From Candidatus Heimdallarchaeota archaeon (GTDB lineage: Archaea > Asgardarchaeota > Heimdallarchaeia > Heimdallarchaeales > Kariarchaeaceae): 64,000 nt of DNA. The stretch spans positions 296,420-360,419 of the forward strand of contig JADCLS010000005.1 in assembly GCA_026702845.1 (NCBI GenBank), written 5' to 3'. Made by a program: the position numbers and the translations under genes. Positions 1 through 7,383 of the stretch are shown piece by piece (position 1 is the first letter of the stretch; every line of letters begins with the position of its first letter). The notes beneath the pieces were generated by a model that ran no database searches, had not been told where the DNA came from, and saw only the letters and a list, made by a program, of their open reading frames with translations.

Positions 1-157
1 CTATGCCACGCATCATATCATACAGTATCCAGAGCACCAGGAATGGTCCCCAGTTGATGATGAATTCCTTAGCACGACGAAAGAGTGCAGTGACAAAGAT
101 ACCTGCAATAAGAAAGTGATCTAATCTCAATGCTTGCAGAAATATTGGCAATTCCAC
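1..157 (-). CDS. AUR1/PAP2-like membrane enzyme, N-terminal part (runs off left edge)
   Basis: Reading the minus strand from a GTG at 155-157 gives 52 residues of open frame that continue past the window edge; an in-frame TAG at 167-169 lies just upstream, so no longer start is possible. The peptide (ending FLVLWILYDMMRG) aligns along its whole length with the N-terminus of the next gene (LSLWIAYDMFRG), with shared LRxDH, TxxFxRxKxF and W-P-L-WI-YDM-RG positions. It is therefore the start of a tandem paralogue of the PAP2-superfamily gene at 203-1090. The catalytic part lies outside the window, so activity cannot be judged. The intergenic gap between the two copies is about 45 bases. Confidence 0.75.
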   Translation of the reverse strand, partial: MELPIFLQALRLDHFLIAGIFVTALFRRAKEFIINWGPFLVLWILYDMMRGI

Positions 158-202
158 GTTTAATACCTAATGGATGACTTTTTAGTATGTATTTAACTAC
201 AA

Positions 203-1090
203 TTATTTACTAGTATCTTGAATGTCAATTTCATCCACTTGTTGCACATTTCCCTCGTCACCGATCAATAATACTGAGCGTTTTATGAGTATAAATTTGG
301 CTATTCTAGATGCAATGAATACATAAATGGCACCAATTATCAGATCAACTATGTAGTGATGGATCATATACACAGCTGAAAACCATATCATTGCAGGATA
401 GATCAAAGCAAGATAAGCAAGTTTACTCTTCTCCTTGTATTTGTAGATGAAGAATGAAGCCGCTGTGATGGAATATCCTGAATGGAGTGAGGGGACTGCT
501 GCAAAAGGATTACCATCAAATGTAGAATAGAACGATCCATAGATATTTTTGCCAAAATATCTACTCCAGTTAATAAGAGGAGCATAGTAATTATTGCCAT
601 AGGGTTGGGCAAATCCACGCCTCGCCACCCACCAAGGGGGGGCCACCGGATACAGGTAAAAAGTGAGCAGGCCCAAGTAGGTAGTGATCAGAAATGTAAG
701 AGTGTAGTATCTAAATGTCGGTTTATCTTTGGATACATAAAATATCATTACTCCCACGTAGATGGGTATGGCAAAATGAAAGCTATAGATCTGATCTGTT
801 GCTGCATCGAGAAAATCCGTTTTGATATGATCTCGCATCCAAAAGGAGGGGATTTGTCCATCGAAGGCCCAACCAAAAAGAATCAGTTCCGCATTGTAGA
901 TAGCTTCAATGTTGATGAAATTTCCATTATCAGCTTTGCCACGAAACATATCATATGCTATCCAAAGACTCAACCAAGGTACCCAGTACTTCATGAAATC
1001 CTTGAATCGTTTGAAAAATGGAGTAATTAGCATCCCAAACCAGATGACATGATCTATCCTGAGATCATCAATAAATGGTCCTAATGACAC
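203..1090 (-). CDS. PAP2-superfamily membrane phosphotransferase, AUR1/inositol-phosphoceramide-synthase-like
   Basis: A 295-residue multi-pass membrane protein, GTG start. The catalytic PAP2 motifs are visible: PSLHSG at residues 200-205 (His203) and HHYIVD at 244-249 (His245, Asp249), which form the His-Asp relay in this superfamily. The stretch YPVAPPWW just after an upstream helix is typical of the AUR1/IPC-synthase-like branch, which moves a phospho-head group between lipids rather than simply removing phosphate. The first classical PAP2 motif (KxxxxxxRP) is not evident, which also fits the AUR1 branch. A paralogue begins immediately downstream on the same strand. Role inferred: phospholipid head-group exchange or lipid phosphate hydrolysis at the membrane; the exact substrate cannot be read from sequence. 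Confidence 0.82.
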   Translation of the reverse strand: MSLGPFIDDLRIDHVIWFGMLITPFFKRFKDFMKYWVPWLSLWIAYDMFRGKADNGNFINIEAIYNAELILFGWAFDGQIPSFWMRDHIKTDFLDAATDQIYSFHFAIPIYVGVMIFYVSKDKPTFRYYTLTFLITTYLGLLTFYLYPVAPPWWVARRGFAQPYGNNYYAPLINWSRYFGKNIYGSFYSTFDGNPFAAVPSLHSGYSITAASFFIYKYKEKSKLAYLALIYPAMIWFSAVYMIHHYIVDLIIGAIYVFIASRIAKFILIKRSVLLIGDEGNVQQVDEIDIQDTSK

Positions 1091-1216
1091 AAACGACCGA
1101 TCGTTGATCTATTTATAGCTATGTTTGTCATTAATCTTAGGATTACCTAGTATTCTGTACTGAATTGAACGTTCATTAGGATTGCTTTCTATAATAATCT
1201 CAAATTTACAGGTAAT

Positions 1217-1756
1217 TTATCCTAGAATGCCATCCCACATCTTGAGGACGACATTCATCTTGGAATTCCACCATACCAATATTTCTTGGAGTAAAAAGTG
1301 TGCAATACTGAGATTAGGTGACCATACGTTCAAATCCTTCATATGATCATGGCATAACATTACATAGGTTTTGCCATTCATTTGCCATTTATTCTCTATA
1401 TATAGGTTTCCAGCTGCGTAATCTATGATTTTTTCTTCTACAAAGCAACGAGGGAATACTTTAGGATAATCTGAGGTTAAAACAATAGCCATATCAAATC
1501 TGATATCATCTCGTCCTGGAATTTTGAGAAAGCCCTCCCAAACGCGGTAATTATATTTCTTGTCTCTTGAAGGGGCTAATCTGAACCACAAAGCATTTTT
1601 TTGATCCTGCAGATAATTAATATAAACCGATACATTTTTCATCTCCAGCTTTACTCGATCCGTCCAGTTACGCGATTTAGGCCCAATTTGCAGTCGTTCA
1701 TCATCAAATTTCACGAATAATTTCTCTGCTTCACTCTCGAAATACTCATCACTCAT
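1217..1756 (-). CDS. UFC1-like E2 conjugating enzyme (UFM1-type)
   Basis: A 179-residue soluble protein with a UBC/E2-like layout, ATG start. From memory of human UFC1 the match is collinear: GP(K/R)xR..W..R.K.E at residues 25-39, then N.xWFRL near 54-60 (a hallmark of UFC1), the strand FDMAIVLTSDYP (88-98) against FDIPITYP, FP at 101-102, the Cys-Asp-His segment MLCHDHM (133-139) against ICLTDHF, and SIAHFLL (150-156) before WW against GLAHLMA. Cys135 is the likely thioester cysteine, though it is offset by one residue from the UFC1 cysteine relative to the DH pair. The HPN motif of ordinary ubiquitin E2s is absent, as in UFC1. Two genes away is a UFL1-like protein, which supports the call. 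Alternative: another divergent E2/RWD-fold protein. E1 and modifier genes are not in the window. Confidence 0.78.
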   Translation of the reverse strand: MSDEYFESEAEKLFVKFDDERLQIGPKSRNWTDRVKLEMKNVSVYINYLQDQKNALWFRLAPSRDKKYNYRVWEGFLKIPGRDDIRFDMAIVLTSDYPKVFPRCFVEEKIIDYAAGNLYIENKWQMNGKTYVMLCHDHMKDLNVWSPNLSIAHFLLQEILVWWNSKMNVVLKMWDGILG

Positions 1757-1848
1757 ATGTATTACATAAGGTAGTAATACTTTCCTTTATAAAAAATTGT
1801 TGAGTTTGACTGGGAATTTATCATTAAAACAGTATTTCTGTAAACTTT

Positions 1849-2499
1849 TCAATTTTTCTCTGGTTTTTGTACAATAAGAGTGACATATCCTCTCTCATCA
1901 CCCGGTTTCATCAATCTACGTTCTTCTGATATGGAATGGATAGTCCATCCTGCAAAAATATCAAGTAATTCATCTTTGGTGACAAAACGAATCGGAGGAT
2001 CTGTGGGAAAATGGGGTAGAATATTACCTGAATACACAAAAAATCCACCATCCTTGAGCTTGTCTCGAATCTCCTCTAGCTTGGGGATCACATCATCAAA
2101 AATGTACTGCAATGATTGAATGGAGATAATAGCATCAAATATCTCATCCTGAACCTTATAAGAGGCCATATCTGCCACTTCAAAGTGCAATTTATCCTCT
2201 ATATCGAATTGCTCAGCCCTCTTTTTCGCAACTAATATACCTTTGGCTAATGCATCCATCCCAGTGATTTCATGACCTTGTTTTGCTAGAAAACATGCCT
2301 CTCTACCTGAGCCACAACCAAATTCTAGGATCTTCTGATTTTTTCTATCCATCATGGCCATCATGACTGCATACTGCTGAACACGAGGATTCACCATGTA
2401 ATCAGGATAGGATAGATCTTGCTGGTCATTTTCTCGGTTATAAAAATTATCCCAGCCATTTAACCACTGATTAGGTGTAGCCACATCTGCATTTTTCAT
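1849..2499 (-). CDS. class I SAM-dependent methyltransferase
   Basis: A 216-residue soluble protein with the Rossmann-type methyltransferase fold. Motif I (ILEFGCGSGREACFLA, about residues 58-73) binds S-adenosylmethionine; the acidic residue of motif II is in ITGMDALAKG; a motif IV-like strand DAIISIQSLQYI follows. N-terminal WDNFYNREN and the overall length are similar to TehB/UbiE-type small-molecule methyltransferases. The substrate is unknown. The gene lies between the UFC1-like and UFL1-like genes on the same strand, with about 60-90 bases on each side, so it may share their transcript; whether it takes part in the same process is only a guess from position. Confidence 0.85.
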   Translation of the reverse strand: MKNADVATPNQWLNGWDNFYNRENDQQDLSYPDYMVNPRVQQYAVMMAMMDRKNQKILEFGCGSGREACFLAKQGHEITGMDALAKGILVAKKRAEQFDIEDKLHFEVADMASYKVQDEIFDAIISIQSLQYIFDDVIPKLEEIRDKLKDGGFFVYSGNILPHFPTDPPIRFVTKDELLDIFAGWTIHSISEERRLMKPGDERGYVTLIVQKPEKN

Positions 2500-2556
2500 A
2501 CAGTAAAGTAGATTTTTTTGATTAATAAAGTTTAGAGAAGGGATAATTATTTTTTG

Positions 2557-5500
2557 TTAGTCTAATTTTCCATAGCCTGTTTTCTCAGCTTCTTCAAATG
2601 CGGAGAAGAGCTCATCTATATGTTCTCCAATCAGATCCTGATTGATTTCCAGGACATCCAGATCAATAGTAAACCCATAGCTTTCAGGAAGATCCAGTAA
2701 CCACAGTTGAAGTGCAGTCTCATCCACATTGAGCATTCTAGCCATCTGCTTGATTTCAATACGCGTATACCTGGAAATGATCTTCTCAAACCTCTCCCTG
2801 TTGATATTCTTAATCTCTGTTGATGGAGCTGCTGCTGCTGGTTTAGCAGTTACTGCCCCCATTACTAAAAGATTATCGAATTTGGTGGAAGTTCCTTGTC
2901 TATCAATTTTTGCATCGAGAACTTTATTTTCTATAAGTGAATCTAATTTATCATGGACAGCATTGAGATCCATATCAAATTTCGATGCTATATCAGATAC
3001 CAAGACTGGTTTGGTCTTTGCATTCAATTCATCAAGGATTTTTTGCAATACCCTGTCAAATACTAATTCCTGCATCTCTTGATCATTCACTGATCCCATA
3101 ATCATTTTGACCTTCTCAGGATCCTCACGCAGTGCAATATTGTACTGATAGCTGAATAAAATCGATGGATGATTGGATATTACCTCTCTGACAATACGTT
3201 CAGCCACATCCTCAGGTCCAGCTACATCATGAGTTACTGCCTTGAACATATCTGGAAAGAATTCTAGTGCTCTCCCCACTATAATGTAATCCTTGGGGAA
3301 TTTTAGATAGAAGTCCCTGGATATCCTGACATTGTACTGATATATCACTCTATACTCTGCAGTTGGATCGTTATCAGCAAAATTATTGTGTACATCATAC
3401 ATATGATCCTGATCAACATCAAAATCGATGCACATGTCATTGATATCATATGCTCCAAAATCAATGGCAGATAGGAAATTCTGCACATATTGCTCAAGTA
3501 GACTATACTTGAAAATGGTGTTATCATCACCAATTATACAGCTCTTCCCAGCATTGATTTCATGTTTCAAGGCCTCAATATCATGTTCCTGAAGGTTTAA
3601 TCGTAAGCTGCTGAGGATCGTACTGAAATCCTTCCTCTCCTCAGTTACCTGCTGAGCGATTATATCAGGTAAGCTATTCCAGAACCAAGTCGAGGAGATA
3701 ATCTGTTTCTGATCTTTGGAAATGATGAAATTACCATGTTCCTCAGCATAGGTAAGGGTGAAATCTTTAATGAGATACTGAACATTATCTGGCACATTCA
3801 GGGCTGTAATGATGGATTGAACATCCATCTTTGTGGTCACGAGCTTGAGTTGATCATCAATTATTAGGCTAAGGTTGTTAGAGCAGAACACATGCATATC
3901 ACTTAGGAATTTAAAACCAGCACCTTCTGGAATAGAGTAATTCTCCAAGTACTCCTCAATTTGTGATTCTGAATACTCGGAATTGTTAGCCAGATCCTCG
4001 ATTGTGGCTATTTTCATCAGATCGATGACTTTATTCAGCTCCTGTGTAAAGGTGCTGATATAAGTTTCAGATACATAGGAGTTTCCAAATCGTTTGTTTG
4101 CACCAATTCCCTTTTTATCAATGATAAAATTGATTTCGTAGGGGCTGATACCAAGAGATTCTGATAGTTTATGCAGTCCAATACGCTTATCCTGCTGGAT
4201 ACGAGTGGTGATCAATTCATGTGATCTTGAGATCCTTCGCTGATTAGTATAATAAATAGTCCCATCATCATCACTGAACCTTAACAATTCAGTTCCTTCT
4301 AGAGTTTCAATAATCGCACTGGTGATTTTATCTGAGAGCTGAGTATCAATGAATTCCTTTACTACAGAATAGGTAATAGTATCTGAAGAACTAATAAAAT
4401 CCTCAATTGCATCGAGTACTGCATCATAAGCTTTGTGAGACACCATACAGTCCTTTACTCGCTTGATAGCATCATTATTAAGGATCTTGGGAATGATCTC
4501 TTCCTCAAAGTAAGAGGAACTAATATTATATTCCCGACAACTCTCATCATCACAGGCTACTCTATTCCTCTCGATGACTTTGGCAGTGATATTCTTGATT
4601 ATCCTATCTCGATATTGTTCAGAAATATAAATGACTTGGTCCTCATAATTATTGGTTTTGACAATAGAACCATGAGAGAGTTCATCTGAAAATGCATCAC
4701 TCATAAAGGATTCATTCTTACCATCATAGGATGATCCTGCAAGAAATGTAGTTAATTCTGAGTAATCTAGGTGCCCATCAACATTTAATTCCTTCTTGAC
4801 CTTTCCTCGCAATGATCCGGTCTTAATGAATGCTTTGATTTTAGATATTACCGGTAAGATTAATGCAAACACTGTACTTAGTAAGAACACTGCATAAACC
4901 AATGGGAGAATAGAATCATCTATTAGGTAATAACCCACATAGAAGAATACTGTTAGGGTAGCATAATTTCTCCAGATGATACCACTGAAAATGACTATCC
5001 AAATGATAAGAAAACTTTGTAAGGTAAGGTCAACTGATTGATACTCATCTTTTACGGTGATTAAAAAGAAGGTGAAACTGACAAGTATCGTGTACAGAGC
5101 ATGAGGGCTATTGAAATAGTATTTTGTTATCGGTGTTCTAGATTGTACATATATATAACTTGTCCAGAATGGAGTTCGGACGAGATCATACAGGTGGGCA
5201 AGAAATGGTAGTAATATCAACAAACCCCAGAAGCCTGCCTCATCTAACCAATCCATTGTGGAGGAGAAGTGCATCAAAAACACTACCAAAACTGCTGCTG
5301 CAGGTCCAGCGAATATCAGTCCCCATTTGGTTGAACTAAATCTCATAATTCTTTTGACCCGTCTAATCCTCCTATTCTTCTGAAATGTGTAGAAGGTGAA
5401 ATAGATCAGAAAAATTACAAGAGGAATACTCACAAACGAGGGTAGAAACACAAATGGAAAGGACAAGAAATCCCAGAGTATCCACTCACCAGTAAAAATA

Positions 5501-5790
5501 GAAAATACTAGCATACTGGAGATGAGCTGTAAGAATCTATTTGTTATGAGAAATCCTGCGAATTTGCTAAAACTAATCACCCGTAATAACATATGGGAAA
5601 TGTTCACCATGGCATAATAGATGAGTATCAGAGCAAAAAGTTGAGAGAATCCCGAATTCTCCATAGATCGAATTATGGACCGAGTAGAGACATCAAATAA
5701 TCCCCAATTATCTAATTCTGCAGAGATAATGAATCCCAATGTAACAATAAAGAGTGATTTTGCATACAATTCAATAGTAACCAGTTTCAT
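2557..5790 (-). CDS. membrane-anchored UFL1/DDRGK1-like winged-helix protein (candidate UFM1 E3)
   Basis: A 1077-residue two-part protein, ATG start. Residues 1-325 contain about eight to ten hydrophobic helices (for example 51-75, 115-136, 157-175, 228-247, 259-275, 294-320). Residues 330-1077 are soluble and carry several winged-helix-like units (about 465-520, 525-560, 590-625, 925-970, 1002-1050). From memory of human UFL1, residues 495-555 (DDGTIYYTNQRRI, then a helix, then RIGLHKLSESLGISPYEI) follow the order of UFL1 DGKEYITPAQI...GRVNIVDLQQVINVDLIHI, and LNVPDNVQYLIK (664-675) resembles LGIPDAVSYIKK. In eukaryotes UFL1 is held at the ER by the membrane protein DDRGK1/UFBP1; here a membrane domain is fused directly. 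Upstream genes encode a MIT-longin protein and Bax-inhibitor-1; the UFC1-like E2 is downstream. The UFL1 assignment is remote and needs profile or structure comparison; the membrane plus winged-helix layout is plainly visible. Confidence 0.62.
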   Translation of the reverse strand: MKLVTIELYAKSLFIVTLGFIISAELDNWGLFDVSTRSIIRSMENSGFSQLFALILIYYAMVNISHMLLRVISFSKFAGFLITNRFLQLISSMLVFSIFTGEWILWDFLSFPFVFLPSFVSIPLVIFLIYFTFYTFQKNRRIRRVKRIMRFSSTKWGLIFAGPAAAVLVVFLMHFSSTMDWLDEAGFWGLLILLPFLAHLYDLVRTPFWTSYIYVQSRTPITKYYFNSPHALYTILVSFTFFLITVKDEYQSVDLTLQSFLIIWIVIFSGIIWRNYATLTVFFYVGYYLIDDSILPLVYAVFLLSTVFALILPVISKIKAFIKTGSLRGKVKKELNVDGHLDYSELTTFLAGSSYDGKNESFMSDAFSDELSHGSIVKTNNYEDQVIYISEQYRDRIIKNITAKVIERNRVACDDESCREYNISSSYFEEEIIPKILNNDAIKRVKDCMVSHKAYDAVLDAIEDFISSSDTITYSVVKEFIDTQLSDKITSAIIETLEGTELLRFSDDDGTIYYTNQRRISRSHELITTRIQQDKRIGLHKLSESLGISPYEINFIIDKKGIGANKRFGNSYVSETYISTFTQELNKVIDLMKIATIEDLANNSEYSESQIEEYLENYSIPEGAGFKFLSDMHVFCSNNLSLIIDDQLKLVTTKMDVQSIITALNVPDNVQYLIKDFTLTYAEEHGNFIISKDQKQIISSTWFWNSLPDIIAQQVTEERKDFSTILSSLRLNLQEHDIEALKHEINAGKSCIIGDDNTIFKYSLLEQYVQNFLSAIDFGAYDINDMCIDFDVDQDHMYDVHNNFADNDPTAEYRVIYQYNVRISRDFYLKFPKDYIIVGRALEFFPDMFKAVTHDVAGPEDVAERIVREVISNHPSILFSYQYNIALREDPEKVKMIMGSVNDQEMQELVFDRVLQKILDELNAKTKPVLVSDIASKFDMDLNAVHDKLDSLIENKVLDAKIDRQGTSTKFDNLLVMGAVTAKPAAAAPSTEIKNINRERFEKIISRYTRIEIKQMARMLNVDETALQLWLLDLPESYGFTIDLDVLEINQDLIGEHIDELFSAFEEAEKTGYGKLD

Positions 5791-5855
5791 TAATAACGCA
5801 TCAATGATGAAGATATTATAAATCTCCTTCTCAGCGTTGATAAAGAAAAGAGAAA

Positions 5856-6566
5856 TTAGAAAATCTCATCGATTAATTTTTTGGTACTTTCATCTTTACT
5901 TATGTCTCTCATCATTTTGAATGAAGATAAGGGGATTTTGGTGGCTCGTTCCAGTTCATCACAGAATTTTGATAGAGCTTTCTGTAATCCTGGAGATGTT
6001 TGCTCCGCAAATAGTACGTAGTTCACACGCTCATGAGTATGAATGATCAATACTCCTTTATCAAAATTAATGGCTTGAATAGGTCTTTCAATTGCCTCAA
6101 GCATTAGAGAGTTTATTGCAGTAATTGCACCAGAGAATAACACCTCGTTTATTTTGTGCTCCGTTGCGCCATCCATATCCTCGAAGTTGTGAGCAATCAG
6201 AGGAACACCTCCTTCCTTGATGACAAAGAGAGAATAGATATCCGGTCTTTTCCTAATGATTAAACCCTGATTTTTTGAAGGTACATTGCTTTTTGTCTCA
6301 AATGGTTTCTCTGTAGGCACTGCAGGTAATGCTGCAATTTTAATTGCTTCATGACAAGCCTTAGCTTCATCTACTAACACAGAAGCTAGATTTTCAAAAC
6401 TCAACTTGTCTACTTTACTGGTTGCAGCTTTGGCAATACTTAGTGCTATCTGAGCAGCATCAAGATAGAGATTCTTGGCCTTAATTAACTCGTTATTGTC
6501 CCAATGCTCTCGGGCTGCAGTAACGAGCTTATTGATTTCCTCAGTAGACACGATAGTCAGAAGCAC
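5856..6566 (-). CDS. MIT-like helical domain plus longin/roadblock-like domain protein
   Basis: A 236-residue soluble protein, GTG start (a second GTG five codons in is possible). Residues 8-80 form a charged three-helix segment with the A..LY..A pattern (AKNLYLDAAQIALSIAKAA) seen in MIT domains, which in eukaryotes and archaea bind ESCRT tails. After a proline-rich linker (about 80-105), residues 110-220 form an alpha/beta domain (LFVIKEGGVPLIAHNF, then VLFSGAITAINSLMLEA, then INFDKGVLIIHTH) that recurs almost motif for motif at the C-terminus of the membrane protein at 58055-59140. Its order of strands and helices suggests a longin or roadblock fold, the kind that docks small GTPases. It lies 48 bases from the Bax-inhibitor gene upstream and 65 bases from the UFL1-like gene downstream. 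MIT and longin calls are by pattern only. Confidence 0.6.
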   Translation of the reverse strand: MLLTIVSTEEINKLVTAAREHWDNNELIKAKNLYLDAAQIALSIAKAATSKVDKLSFENLASVLVDEAKACHEAIKIAALPAVPTEKPFETKSNVPSKNQGLIIRKRPDIYSLFVIKEGGVPLIAHNFEDMDGATEHKINEVLFSGAITAINSLMLEAIERPIQAINFDKGVLIIHTHERVNYVLFAEQTSPGLQKALSKFCDELERATKIPLSSFKMMRDISKDESTKKLIDEIF

Positions 6567-6613
6567 TTTAATGTATAAATATTATATTATAAACTAGGTG
6601 GTAGTTCGACAAA

Positions 6614-7279
6614 TTATCTGTCACTCACCATTGATAATAGTATTCGAAGAATGAACTTGAAGATAAGCAATATATCCCAGTACAGAGACCATGCCATTCG
6701 AGCAGGAGAACTAAGATGCCCCCGCATCAGCCGGTTAAGATCATAGTAGAGGTAGAAAGAGAAGAGAATTGCTCCAAAAATGGATAGTAGGAAATAGGTA
6801 AATCCACCAAAGTTGATAAAGATACCAATTATCATAATGAGAATGAAAAGGAGCCCGAATTTGAATAGATTGGAACCAAGTCGATTGAGATCTGGTCGAG
6901 TGGTCTGAGCCTTATAATTGGTGAAACCAACAATGAGTGCTGTAGCTCCGAAGGCATAGGTAATAACCAGCATCCCATTGGGAACAACTGCAAGTATACT
7001 TTCAAGGGTGAAACCTAGTAAAGTTGCAGATGATCCTACAAATATATAGTATAGGGTCTCTATTGTGGCCTCATTTCTAGCAAAATAGTAACCAATGATT
7101 GCAATTACCTCGAGCACTATGGCTAGAAGGGCAAAGACATAGGAAAGATCAGTGATAACTACAAATGCTGAAATTGCAGCTGCTGCAATCAATCCAAAGG
7201 TTAACTTCTCTATTACCTGATTTTGAATTGACTTGTTAAGTTGCTCTTGATATTGTGGTTGATAATAGTAGTAACTCAT
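6614..7279 (-). CDS. Bax inhibitor-1 (TMBIM/YetJ) family membrane protein
   Basis: A 221-residue protein with a short Tyr/Gln-rich N-terminus (MSYYYYQPQYQEQ) and about seven hydrophobic helices from residue 25 on. The end LSSPARMAWSLYWDILLIFKFILRIL matches the family signature in the last helices of BI-1 proteins (A-SLYLDI-NLFLYILRLL in typical members). Two aspartates sit as expected for the calcium-leak latch: Asp in FYLYYDLNRL and Asp in SLYWDILL. Family members conduct or leak calcium; the eukaryotic ones sit in the ER membrane. It is the first gene of the minus-strand run that continues through the MIT-longin and UFL1-like genes, and it faces a divergent membrane-protein gene across about 100 bases. 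Confidence 0.75.
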   Translation of the reverse strand: MSYYYYQPQYQEQLNKSIQNQVIEKLTFGLIAAAAISAFVVITDLSYVFALLAIVLEVIAIIGYYFARNEATIETLYYIFVGSSATLLGFTLESILAVVPNGMLVITYAFGATALIVGFTNYKAQTTRPDLNRLGSNLFKFGLLFILIMIIGIFINFGGFTYFLLSIFGAILFSFYLYYDLNRLMRGHLSSPARMAWSLYWDILLIFKFILRILLSMVSDR

Positions 7280-7383
7280 ATGAATAAAAAAAGGCCTACT
7301 TCTTAATAAAATTAATGATAAAGTCGGATTATCAAACTATGATTCTTGTCAAATCACTTTATCTGCTGCGCAACTGATATTAT

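Noticed and set aside
605..1030. 141-residue open frame on the plus strand across the PAP2 gene
   Set aside because: It is antisense to a gene with clear PAP2 motifs and has no family-like pattern of its own.
1217..1756. Reading this as an ordinary ubiquitin E2
   Set aside because: No HPN motif and no typical E2 cysteine context; the N.xWFRL and C-DH...AH pattern fits UFC1 better.
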